Assembly (NCBI GenBank): GCA_021797635.1 | Contig: JAJZZI010000162.1 | Coordinates: forward strand, 1,409 to 35,145 | DNA: 33,737 nt | Direction: 5' to 3' | Source of the DNA: Bacillota bacterium | GTDB taxonomy: Bacteria; Bacillota; Sulfobacillia; Sulfobacillales; Sulfobacillaceae | Part shown: positions 9,408-17,124 of the stretch, piece after piece | Numbering within the stretch: position 1 is the first letter of the stretch | How the letters are laid out: the number at the start of each line of letters is the position of its first letter | Notes under the pieces: model-generated | What the model saw: the letters and a program-made list of their open reading frames with translations, nothing else | The model's database searches: none | What the model was told of the DNA's origin: nothing | Made by a program: the position numbers and the translations under genes

Positions 9408-10004
9408 CTAGCCATGAAGCGCCTTATCGAGAAGAATGTTCAACTGGGTGACATTCACCACCTGAGCACCAAAAATTCCCCACTGCGGCCCCGAAGTGGA
9501 TGCCTCCACCAGCGCACGTAGAAAGCTCTGGGAAAGCCCGGTCGCCTTGGCCACGCGAGGAATTTGGATCATAGCCGCCTCGACACTAATGTCCGGGTCT
9601 AGACCTGAACCCGAGCCCTCCACTAGGTCGGGTGGAATTTGGCTGGTCTTCAACCCAGGGATGCTCTTTTTCAACGCGGCAATGCGAGAGCGAATCTCAG
9701 CCATCAACGCTTGGTTGGTGGGAGCCAAGTTGCTTGGCGCCGAGCTATAAGCGTTGTAGGGGTCGGGTTTGGCGGTGGTGGTCGAAACCGTGTCGGAAGG
9801 CCTGCCCCAAAAATATTTTGCCTGATCGAAATACTGCCCGACATGGGCTGACGCCACCACCCGACCGTTTAGCCTAATTTGGCTGCCGTTGGCCTGGTAG
9901 GGAAAAATCACTTGACTAATCCCAGTCATGGCTAAGGGATAAGCCAGACCTAACAACAACCAAAGAAACAGGGTGACCCCCACGAGAGGCTTTAGATATT
10001 TCAC
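9408..10004 (-). CDS. kdpC: K+-transporting ATPase subunit C (second cluster)
   Basis: KdpC is the single-span accessory subunit of the KdpFABC pump; it helps stabilise the KdpA-KdpB complex. One N-terminal membrane helix (about 6-28) is followed by the family motifs PYQANGS, an FWGRPS-type block, and SGSGLDPDIS at about 130-140. Length (198 aa) is normal. It starts with GTG behind AGGAGGTG at ideal distance. The start lies 11 nt after the kdpB stop, whose codon overlaps the ribosome binding site, so translation is probably coupled. It is the last gene of the small ORF-kdpF-A-B-C unit. It shares motifs with KdpC of the other cluster (14462-15040), but the two are clearly diverged and so are not a recent duplication. 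Confidence 0.95.
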   Translation of the reverse strand: MKYLKPLVGVTLFLWLLLGLAYPLAMTGISQVIFPYQANGSQIRLNGRVVASAHVGQYFDQAKYFWGRPSDTVSTTTAKPDPYNAYSSAPSNLAPTNQALMAEIRSRIAALKKSIPGLKTSQIPPDLVEGSGSGLDPDISVEAAMIQIPRVAKATGLSQSFLRALVEASTSGPQWGIFGAQVVNVTQLNILLDKALHG

Positions 10005-10015
10005 GTCGTCACCTC

Positions 10016-12031
10016 CTAGGCCAATCCAAATAAGCCCAGCACACGATCGATTCCCCAGATGCCCACAAAGGGAATCACGATGCCCAGAACACCCCAGTTG
10101 AAGATATTTCTTGCGAGCATTTTGTCCGCCGCCTCAGCTCGGTATGTAACTCCCCGGATGGCAAAGGGAATCAATGCGGGAATGATCAAGGCGTTGAAAA
10201 TGAGCGCCGACAAGATGGCTCCATGGGGCGTCTTAAGCCCCATGATATTGAGCTTCGAGAGCACGCTTAAGGTGGGCACGGCGGCGAACATGGCAGGGAT
10301 AATGGCAAAGTACTTGGCCACGTCGTTGGCGATGGAAAACGTGGTCAAGGCCCCCCGAGTGATTAAGAGTTGCTTTCCCACCATGACCACGTCCAAAAGC
10401 TTGGTCGGGTTGGACTCTAGGTCAATCATGTTGCCCGCTTCTTTGGCCGCCATGGTGCCCGTATTCATGGCCAGCCCGACATCGGCTTGCGCGAGCGCCG
10501 GTGCATCATTCGTACCGTCGCCCGTCATCGCCACCAGCTTGCCTTCCGACTGTTCGCGCTTGATGGTCTCAATTTTGTCTTCGGGCTTGAGCTCGGCGAT
10601 AAAATCGTCAACCCCCGCCTCTTGCGCAATGACCGCCGCCGTGATGCGATTATCTCCGGTGGCCATGACCGTGCGAATGCCCATCCTGCGAAAGTCGTCG
10701 AAACGTTCCTTGAGGCCAGATTTGACAATATCCTTGAGGCGAATCACGCCCAGGGCGCGCCCGTCGATTTCGACGGCAAGCGGCGTCCCACCTTCCCCGG
10801 CAACCGCCTCGGCTAGCTTCTCCAGCTCGGGTCGCTTTTCTGCACTGGAAATTTCGACAATGGCACTTATCGCCCCCTTTCGGATTTGACGGCCGTCCGC
10901 CAGGTCAATGCCGCTCATCCGGGTATGCGCAGAAAAGGGCACGGCTTCGCCTTCGACCAGGGGCAGCGCCTCTAAATGCAGCACGTCTTTGGCCAGCTCG
11001 ACGACCGACCGTCCCTCGGGGGTGCTATCGGACAGCGAAGCGAGTAGTGCCGCTTCGGCCACCTCCTCGACCCGGACGGACGTTACGGGCATAAACTCGG
11101 TGGCCATACGATTGCCAATGGTAATTGTGCCCGTCTTGTCCAAGATGATGGTGTCGATATCGCCCGCCGCCTCGACGGCACGACCGCTCTTGGCCACCAC
11201 GTCAACCTGCGCCACGCGATTCATCCCCGCAATCCCAATGGCGGAGAGTAGAGCACCAATCGTCGTAGGGATGAGACAGACCAAAAGGGCCACCATGGTC
11301 GTGGTATCGGTGGCGTGGGGACCATAATATCGAGCCTGAGGCACTAAGGTGACGACCACCAAGAGAAAGATCAGGGTCAATACCCCCAAGAGGGCGGATA
11401 GAGCGATTTCATTGGGCGTCTTTTGGCGGCTGGCGCCCTCCACCAGGGCAATCATGCGGTCTAAGAAGGTTTGCCCAGGATTCGTCGTAATCCGCACGAC
11501 CAACTGGTCAGAGAGCAGTCGGGTGCCCCCAGTGACGCTGTCGCCCGTGGCCTTAATCACCGGAGCAGATTCTCCGGTGATGGTTGATTCGTCCACTGAG
11601 CCCACGCCTTCGACCACTTCTCCGTCGCTAGGAATGACATCGTCCGGTTCTACCAACACCCGCATGCCCATGGTCAGTTCCTCGGAAGACACCCATTCCC
11701 AAGCGCCGTCGCCTTTCAAGCGCTTGGCTCGAGTACTGGACTTGGTCCGTCGCAAAAAATCTGCCTGGGCACGGCCACGGGCCTCGGCGTAGGACTCCGC
11801 GAAGGTGGCGAACAAGATGGTGAAGAAGAGTACGATGGTTACCAGAAGTTCGTATTGAAATGCCGCTTTGCCAATGGATCCGATGGTAAAAATCAAGGTG
11901 ACCACGGTGCCAATCTCGACCACAAACATGACGGGATTACGGACCATCTCGACGGGATTGAGCTTGGCAAAGGTATCCTTCAATACCTGCATAAAATATG
12001 AGCTATCCATCGTATGCGACATGGCTGTCAT
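10016..12031 (-). CDS. kdpB: K+-transporting P-type ATPase subunit B (second cluster)
   Basis: The catalytic subunit hydrolyses ATP and drives K+ uptake. P-type ATPase signatures are complete in 671 residues: TGES at 152-155 (Ser155 aligns with the inhibitory phosphorylation site Ser162 of E. coli KdpB), phosphorylated Asp298 in DKTGT, and the hinge [15 protein letters not shown]. The PTTIGALLSAIGIAGMNR membrane block is also typical. Start ATG, with GGGAGG 11 nt upstream; a second ATG three codons on is possible. Gaps to kdpA (26 nt) and kdpC (11 nt) fit an operon. The N-terminal half differs markedly from the KdpB at 15064-17124 while the catalytic core is conserved. Confidence 0.97.
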   Translation of the reverse strand: MTAMSHTMDSSYFMQVLKDTFAKLNPVEMVRNPVMFVVEIGTVVTLIFTIGSIGKAAFQYELLVTIVLFFTILFATFAESYAEARGRAQADFLRRTKSSTRAKRLKGDGAWEWVSSEELTMGMRVLVEPDDVIPSDGEVVEGVGSVDESTITGESAPVIKATGDSVTGGTRLLSDQLVVRITTNPGQTFLDRMIALVEGASRQKTPNEIALSALLGVLTLIFLLVVVTLVPQARYYGPHATDTTTMVALLVCLIPTTIGALLSAIGIAGMNRVAQVDVVAKSGRAVEAAGDIDTIILDKTGTITIGNRMATEFMPVTSVRVEEVAEAALLASLSDSTPEGRSVVELAKDVLHLEALPLVEGEAVPFSAHTRMSGIDLADGRQIRKGAISAIVEISSAEKRPELEKLAEAVAGEGGTPLAVEIDGRALGVIRLKDIVKSGLKERFDDFRRMGIRTVMATGDNRITAAVIAQEAGVDDFIAELKPEDKIETIKREQSEGKLVAMTGDGTNDAPALAQADVGLAMNTGTMAAKEAGNMIDLESNPTKLLDVVMVGKQLLITRGALTTFSIANDVAKYFAIIPAMFAAVPTLSVLSKLNIMGLKTPHGAILSALIFNALIIPALIPFAIRGVTYRAEAADKMLARNIFNWGVLGIVIPFVGIWGIDRVLGLFGLA

Positions 12032-12057
12032 AAACGTATAAACCTCCCTCTACCGAC

Positions 12058-13752
12058 CTAAAATAGGTGATGCGCGAGCAAAAGATAGTGCTCGGCCAAG
12101 GGACCCAGTGCCATCACGGGAAAGAAGGTGAGCGCATTGAGAACCACGACGGAGCCAGCCAAGATGCCACCAAACAGGATGCCCTCAGTGCGCATCGTGC
12201 CCGATGAGGCGGGCACCGAGCGTTTCTTTAACAGTGATTCGGCCAGCAAGAACATCGCCATCACCGAGGCAAAGCGACCAATCACGGTAATGATGCCGAT
12301 GGTCACCTCGTAATAGGGCAGCGCGGCACCGAGCCCGCCCAGCGCCGAGCCGTTATTGGCGGCACCGGAGGTAATTCCGTATAAAATTTCAGCAAACCCC
12401 TGGGGTCCGGGATTAAACACTCCCTTGAGGCCCGCGGGGAGCGCCACCGAGAGGGCCGTCCCTACTAAGATCAGGAAGGGGTGCAGCAAAAACGCAATCG
12501 AGGCCAGCGACACCTCCCGGGCCTCGATTTTCTTGCCCAAAAATTCCGGCGTGCGGCCCACCATGAGACCCATGATGAACACGGTGATCACCACCAACAT
12601 GAGCATGTTGAGCAGCCCCACGCCCTTGCCCCCGAACACCAGGTTCAAAAACATGGCCGAAAAATAGGCCAGCTGAGTGATGGGCAGCGCGCTATCATGT
12701 GCGCTGGCCACGGAGCCCGTGGTAAACGACATCGTCGAGGTTTCAAAGGCTGCCGTGCCGCCGGTGCCAAAAACCAGTTCCGTGCCCACGCGATAGATAT
12801 GTCCATGAAGGCCTAGCGCGTTAATCACCGGATCGCCGAGTTCCATCGGAAAGTACACCATGGCGCCAATGGCTAAATACATTAGTCCGGCCACCGAGAT
12901 TAAGGTCCACGCCATTTTTCGCTTCCCGGTCATGACGCCTAACGTGTAAAAAAAGGCGACGGGTAAAAGGCCCATCATAATCACTTGAAAGAGATTACTT
13001 AGCGCCGTAGGATTTTCCAATGGGTTGGCACTGTTGGCATTGGTAAAGCCACCGCCGTTGGTTCCCAAGTGCTCGATAGCTTCCCAACTGGCCATAGGAC
13101 CTCGAGGCACGACTTGAGTGCTGCCCGTAATGGTATGGATGTGAAGATAGGCCCCCAACGTTTCCGGAACCCCTTGCCACACCATGAGGATGGCGAAAAC
13201 CACGGAGAGTGGCAACAACACGCGGGTACACATGAGAACCAAGTCCACGAAAAAATTGCCCATCTTCTTCCCCGACAGGGCACGAATAAACGCAATCGCC
13301 ATGGTCCCGCCAACGGCCGGGGTAACAAATTGCAGAAATTCCAAGTTGCCAAACTGCGAAAAGAGGGACATCGTATTTTCACCGCTGTATGCCTGCCAGT
13401 TCGTATTCGTACCAAAACTCGTAGCGGTATTGAAGGCGAGCTGAGGATTGACGGCGGGCATGTGCTGGGGATTGAAGGGCAACTGCCCCTGCAGACGGAG
13501 GAGGACGTAGGAAAGCACAATCCAGGCAAAATTAGTCAGGATCAAGGCGACCCCGTATTGCCTGGCCGTCATCGACGCCGACGGGTCGATGCCAAACATA
13601 CGAAAGACGCCATGCTCAAGGGGTCGCAAAGGTTTGTCTAAAAAGGTGGGTTCAAACGAAAACACGCTTGCTATATAGGTTCCGAGGGGTTTTAGCGTAA
13701 CCAAAAAGACGCCCACAACCACCACCCACACCGCTACCGTCTGCAGCGACAA
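12058..13752 (-). CDS. kdpA: K+-transporting ATPase subunit A (second cluster), canonical filter
   Basis: KdpA is the potassium-selective, channel-like subunit. The 564-residue protein is almost wholly hydrophobic with about ten helices. Its filter loops read TNTNWQAYSGE, LGTNGGGFTNANS with NPLENPTALSN, TTGSVASAHDS, and SGAANNGSALGG, close to the E. coli pattern. The GRTPEFLGKKI and NPGPQGFAEILY motifs are present. The start is TTG, chosen because AGAGGAG lies 9 nt upstream; an ATG between them is out of frame. It follows kdpF by 30 nt. No KdpE-like repeats were seen before this cluster, so its control may differ from that of the other copy. Confidence 0.96.
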   Translation of the reverse strand: MSLQTVAVWVVVVGVFLVTLKPLGTYIASVFSFEPTFLDKPLRPLEHGVFRMFGIDPSASMTARQYGVALILTNFAWIVLSYVLLRLQGQLPFNPQHMPAVNPQLAFNTATSFGTNTNWQAYSGENTMSLFSQFGNLEFLQFVTPAVGGTMAIAFIRALSGKKMGNFFVDLVLMCTRVLLPLSVVFAILMVWQGVPETLGAYLHIHTITGSTQVVPRGPMASWEAIEHLGTNGGGFTNANSANPLENPTALSNLFQVIMMGLLPVAFFYTLGVMTGKRKMAWTLISVAGLMYLAIGAMVYFPMELGDPVINALGLHGHIYRVGTELVFGTGGTAAFETSTMSFTTGSVASAHDSALPITQLAYFSAMFLNLVFGGKGVGLLNMLMLVVITVFIMGLMVGRTPEFLGKKIEAREVSLASIAFLLHPFLILVGTALSVALPAGLKGVFNPGPQGFAEILYGITSGAANNGSALGGLGAALPYYEVTIGIITVIGRFASVMAMFLLAESLLKKRSVPASSGTMRTEGILFGGILAGSVVVLNALTFFPVMALGPLAEHYLLLAHHLF

Positions 13753-13782
13753 AAAATCATCTCCTCTGGATACCCGGATACG

Positions 13783-13866
13783 CTAGAATTTCTCAGGGCG
13801 AATAATGACGTACACCAAGTAAATGCTGACGGCCACCGCGAGGCCAAGCAATACCGCGCCTTCCAC
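13783..13866 (-). CDS. kdpF: KdpF, small stabilising subunit (second cluster)
   Basis: A 27-residue single-helix protein starting GTG-GAA-GGC and ending YVIIRPEKF. The RPE(K/R)F end and the size match KdpF, which sits between KdpA and KdpB in the pump and stabilises it. The GTG is preceded by AGGGGGG at 6 nt. A longer in-frame reading exists upstream but lacks a ribosome binding site and runs through the neighbouring small gene, so it is rejected. Starts 20 nt after the stop of the small membrane ORF and ends 30 nt before kdpA. Confidence 0.85.
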   Translation of the reverse strand: MEGAVLLGLAVAVSIYLVYVIIRPEKF

Positions 13867-13886
13867 GACATGCCCCCCTATTGCGC

Positions 13887-13970
13887 CTAAAGGCGCGCCA
13901 AATAGTGCAGCAAGGCCAAGAGCATACTCATCAGAGCCACAATCAGCCCCAGCAGTTCGATGTCTAACAT
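13887..13970 (-). CDS. 27-aa single-helix protein before kdpF (second cluster)
   Basis: The frame begins ATG-TTA-GAC (MLDIELLGLIVALMSM) and ends LHYLARL followed by TAG. GGAGG stands 9 nt before the ATG. Nearly the whole peptide is one hydrophobic helix with a basic C-terminal end. It is the first gene of the cluster, and a counterpart with the same MLD start precedes kdpF in the other cluster (14309-14434). I recall unnamed small ORFs beside kdpF in other bacteria, but could not search. A membrane accessory peptide of the pump is the natural inference; a leader peptide is the alternative. Confidence 0.6.
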   Translation of the reverse strand: MLDIELLGLIVALMSMLLALLHYLARL

Positions 13971-14168
13971 CGGCCTCAACCTCCATCAACAACGTAACCC
14001 TGACCTAGTATCGGCATTTATCCCCAAAAAAGTCTATGCGTTTTGTCGTATCCGGAAGATGGGGCGGTTTTTCGTGCCAACGGCCATTAGTCGCCAAAAG
14101 AATACTTGATTTCAGGCCCTGAAGGGACCCCTAAAACGTCGACGGATCCTGGGCCCTGTCGGGCATGA

Positions 14169-14202
14169 AAGAGCGGTCAGAGCCATGGCTCTGACCGCTC
14201 TT
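14169..14202. terminator. perfect 34-bp palindrome separating the two kdp clusters
   Basis: AAGAGCGGTCAGAGCC and its exact complement GGCTCTGACCGCTCTT meet at a central AT. On the minus strand it lies 24 nt past the kdpF stop of the upstream cluster and is followed by TTTC. It should form a very stable terminator hairpin that insulates the first cluster (A-B-C-small ORF-F) from the second. A smaller palindrome, CCCATATGGG, lies at about 14212-14221. Confidence 0.75.
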
Positions 14203-14225
14203 GGCGAAACCCCATATGGGCAGGG

Positions 14226-14312
14226 TTACAGCTTCTCAGGATAGAGAAGCGCATAGAAAAGATAAAACACCGACAAGAGGCCGACAATGCCTCCAATGAC
14301 CATCTCGGTCAC
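14226..14312 (-). CDS. kdpF: KdpF, small stabilising subunit (first cluster, placed last)
   Basis: A 28-residue hydrophobic peptide beginning GTG-ACC-GAG-ATG and ending ALLYPEKL, matching the single helix and PEKL/F end of KdpF. Its GTG overlaps the TGA of the preceding small ORF (GTGA), a sign of coupled translation; GGTGGAGA lies just upstream. An ATG at codon 4 is an alternative start. In most kdp operons kdpF comes first; here it is the last gene, after kdpC, and directly before the 34-bp palindromic terminator. Confidence 0.8.
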   Translation of the reverse strand: MTEMVIGGIVGLLSVFYLFYALLYPEKL

Positions 14313-14434
14313 GACTCTCCACCCCTTCCCCTGGTTCGCATTTGCTGCCTTAAGAGGCGATCGCAGTAGCGTATATACGCTTCGCAGCCAAAGAAAAACA
14401 ACACACAAACCCCCACGCCGGCAACGTCCAACAT
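14309..14434 (-). CDS. 41-aa membrane peptide coupled to kdpF (first cluster)
   Basis: Begins MLDVAGVGVCVLFFFG, then EAYIRYCDRLLRQQ and a basic Gly/Arg tail. One N-terminal transmembrane helix followed by an amphipathic, positively charged segment suggests an inner-membrane protein with cytoplasmic tail. It starts 27 nt after kdpC, and its TGA overlaps the kdpF GTG. The ribosome binding site is weak (GGGGGTTATC). The shared MLD start, helix and position next to kdpF tie it to the 27-aa ORF of the other cluster. Function unknown. Confidence 0.6.
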   Translation of the reverse strand: MLDVAGVGVCVLFFFGCEAYIRYCDRLLRQQMRTRGRGGES

Positions 14435-14461
14435 CACGATAACCCCCTTACCCGACGACGT

Positions 14462-15040
14462 CTAACTCCGATGGTGTATGAGATGTAGCAGCGCCAAGTT
14501 GATCTCCAAGACATTTACGTAAGAATTTCCGTACATGCCCAGAAAACGGCCAACCGTGTGGGTCGCCACTAAATGACGAACTGAAGACAGGGGCAAGCCA
14601 TTTAGGCGGGCGACCCGTGGTGCTTGAAAGTAGGCGGCAGCGACACTGATGTCAGGGTCCAAGCCGCTGTCCGAACTCTCGACCAGGTCAACGGGCACCT
14701 GGCTCGGCTTTACGCCGGGATTGGTCTTTAGAATATAGGCCATGTTGGCCTGGACTTCCTTGATCAACGCCGGATTGGTCGGCCCATAGTTGCTGGCCGT
14801 TGACGCAGCCGCGTTATACCCGGCAGCCGATGGTCGGCCGTCAAAGAACTTCGGGCTGGTAAAGGATTGCCCAATGAGCTTGGAGCCGATCACCCGCCCA
14901 TGATAGTGGACTAGGCTGCCATTGGCCTGATACGGAAAGAGGAGTTGGGATATCCCGGTCACCACTGCCGCGTACACGACGACGGTCAGGATGCCCAGCA
15001 ACACCAACATCCGAATTGATGTCCACAGATGTTTGATCAC
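14462..15040 (-). CDS. kdpC: K+-transporting ATPase subunit C (first cluster)
   Basis: Accessory single-span subunit of the Kdp pump, 192 residues. The N-terminal helix (about 9-28) is followed by PYQANGS, FFDGRPSAAGYN, and SSDSGLDPDIS. The start is GTG with GGAGGGAA 6 nt upstream and lies 23 nt after the kdpB stop. Downstream come a 41-aa membrane ORF and kdpF, giving the unusual order A-B-C-small ORF-F. Confidence 0.95.
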   Translation of the reverse strand: MIKHLWTSIRMLVLLGILTVVVYAAVVTGISQLLFPYQANGSLVHYHGRVIGSKLIGQSFTSPKFFDGRPSAAGYNAAASTASNYGPTNPALIKEVQANMAYILKTNPGVKPSQVPVDLVESSDSGLDPDISVAAAYFQAPRVARLNGLPLSSVRHLVATHTVGRFLGMYGNSYVNVLEINLALLHLIHHRS

Positions 15041-15063
15041 TTTTGCTTCCCTCCTCGCCTCGT

Positions 15064-17124
15064 TTATGCGTGCAGCGACACTAGATGAAGGGCGGTCACC
15101 AGTAAATCGATGAGTTTAATGCCCACAAACGGCAGCACCAGCCCGCCTAAACCGTATATAAAGAGGTTATTGCGCAAAATGGTAGCTGCCCCGACCGGCT
15201 TGTAGCGCACCCCTCTAAGGGCCAGCGGAATTAAGAGCGGGATGATGATGGCATTGAAAATCACAGCGGAGAGCACTGCCGATTCGGGTGAGGTCAGGTG
15301 CATCACGTTGAGTGCCTGCAATCCTGGAAACACCACCACGAACATGGCCGGGATGATGGCAAAATACTTAGCCACGTCATTGGCCACCGAAAACGTCGTC
15401 ATGGCTCCGCGGGTAATCAAGATTTGCTTGCCAATCTCTACGATGTCCAGCAGCTTGGTCGGATTCGAATCCAAGTCAACCATGTTTCCCGCTTCGCGAG
15501 CAGCCTGCGTGCCAGAGTTCATAGCCACCGCCACATCCGCCTGAGCCAATGCCGGCGCGTCGTTGGTACCGTCCCCGACCATACCCACCAAATAACCTTC
15601 GGCCTGCTCCTTTTGGATGTAGCCGAGCTTGGTCTCGGGCGTGGCCTGCGCTAAGAACTCGTCGACACCCACTTCTTTGGCAATGGTCTCGGCAGTAATG
15701 GGATTGTCTCCCGTAATCATCACCGTCCGGATGCCGGCCGCGCGCAGCGAACTTAAGCGCTCGCTGATTCCCGGTTTGACCACATCTTTTAAGTAGATGA
15801 CACCGAGCGTGCGACGCCCTTCTGCGACCACTAAGGGAGTGCCACCCAACTTACCAATCCGAGTGACCACCTCGTCAAGCTGCTTAGTCGGCACGGTACC
15901 GCCGCATTCCTCCACAAACGCAGGCACCGCTTTGCTCGAACCCTTGCGAATCTGCCGACTATCCATATCGATGCCGGACATTTGCGTCTGGGCCGAAAAC
16001 TCATGGAAATTCGCTCCTACGAGGTCGCGCTCCGTGGTTTCGAAGCCAAATCGATCACGGGCCAAGGCTACGATGGATCGCCCTTCCGGAGTTTCATCAC
16101 TAAGCGAAGACAAAAGCGCCATTTCTCCAAGCTCCCGCTCGTCCACGCCCTCCATCGGGATAAATTCAGTCGCCATACGATTGCCGATGGTGAGCGTCCC
16201 CGTCTTATCCAGCAAGATCACGTTGACATCACCGGCGGCCTCGATGGCTCGGCCCGACATCGCCAGCACGTTTTTCTTAAGTAAGCGGTTCATGCCCGAA
16301 ATGCCAATGGCGGACATCAAACCGCCAATCGTCGTCGGTATCAGACAGACCAACAGCGCAATTAAAATAGTCACCGAGACGGTATTCCCAGAAAAGACGG
16401 CGAAGGGCTCGATGGTCAGCACCACGACCACAAAGATCAGCGTCAGTCCTGCCAGCAAGATGGCCAACGCTATCTCATTGGGAGTCTTCTGCCGTGCGGC
16501 GCCCTCAATCAAGCTAATCATCCGGTCTAAGAAGGTCTCGCCCGGATTGGCCGTGATTTCTACGGTAATCTGGTCGGAGAGTACCCGCGTACCCCCGGTA
16601 ACGGTATTGGTATCGCCGCCAGCGGCCCGAATCACGGGCGCCGATTCTCCCGTGATCGCCGACTCATCGATCGAGGCGGCGCCTTCGATGATGATGCCGT
16701 CACTCGGCACGATCTCGCCGGCAGCAATCATCACGCGATCGCCCTTTCTCAATTCGGTGCCGGCGACCTTGGTTAGCGTTCCGTCCGCACCGATTTTTGA
16801 GGCCATGGTGTCCGTTCGGGTACTACGCAAGGCCTGGGCCTGTGCCCGCCCACGACCCTCGGCAATGGCTTCCGCAAAGTTTGCAAACAGCACCGTAAGC
16901 CAAAGCCAAATGGCAATTTGCAACGTGAAATTAAATAGACCGGCCTTGCCCTCAATCAAGAGTCGAACGGCGTCGAGCGTCGTGAAGACGCTACCCACCT
17001 CGACCACGAACATCACCGGGTTGTGCATCATCCACCGCGGGTTAAGCTTCCTAAACGCATCTCCAATGGCCCGTGTCAACGGTATGCCAACGGTACCCTG
17101 CGGGTTGAGTGGTTGTGCTGCCAC
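15064..17124 (-). CDS. kdpB: K+-transporting P-type ATPase subunit B (first cluster)
   Basis: Catalytic ATPase subunit, 686 residues. Motifs: TGES at 158-161 (Ser161 aligns with the regulatory serine of E. coli KdpB), Asp306 in [27 protein letters not shown], and the [18 protein letters not shown] membrane segment. The start is GTG, directly abutting the kdpA stop codon (TAA-GTG), with GGAGGAGGGG just upstream, so translation is tightly coupled to kdpA. Core motifs are shared with the other KdpB, but extension lengths and the hydrophobic segments differ, which argues against very recent duplication. Confidence 0.97.
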   Translation of the reverse strand: MAAQPLNPQGTVGIPLTRAIGDAFRKLNPRWMMHNPVMFVVEVGSVFTTLDAVRLLIEGKAGLFNFTLQIAIWLWLTVLFANFAEAIAEGRGRAQAQALRSTRTDTMASKIGADGTLTKVAGTELRKGDRVMIAAGEIVPSDGIIIEGAASIDESAITGESAPVIRAAGGDTNTVTGGTRVLSDQITVEITANPGETFLDRMISLIEGAARQKTPNEIALAILLAGLTLIFVVVVLTIEPFAVFSGNTVSVTILIALLVCLIPTTIGGLMSAIGISGMNRLLKKNVLAMSGRAIEAAGDVNVILLDKTGTLTIGNRMATEFIPMEGVDERELGEMALLSSLSDETPEGRSIVALARDRFGFETTERDLVGANFHEFSAQTQMSGIDMDSRQIRKGSSKAVPAFVEECGGTVPTKQLDEVVTRIGKLGGTPLVVAEGRRTLGVIYLKDVVKPGISERLSSLRAAGIRTVMITGDNPITAETIAKEVGVDEFLAQATPETKLGYIQKEQAEGYLVGMVGDGTNDAPALAQADVAVAMNSGTQAAREAGNMVDLDSNPTKLLDIVEIGKQILITRGAMTTFSVANDVAKYFAIIPAMFVVVFPGLQALNVMHLTSPESAVLSAVIFNAIIIPLLIPLALRGVRYKPVGAATILRNNLFIYGLGGLVLPFVGIKLIDLLVTALHLVSLHA

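Noticed and set aside
13867-13992. Long (69-aa) version of KdpF
   Set aside because: It overlaps the small MLD-type ORF in another frame; GTG with AGGGGGG upstream gives the normal KdpF length.
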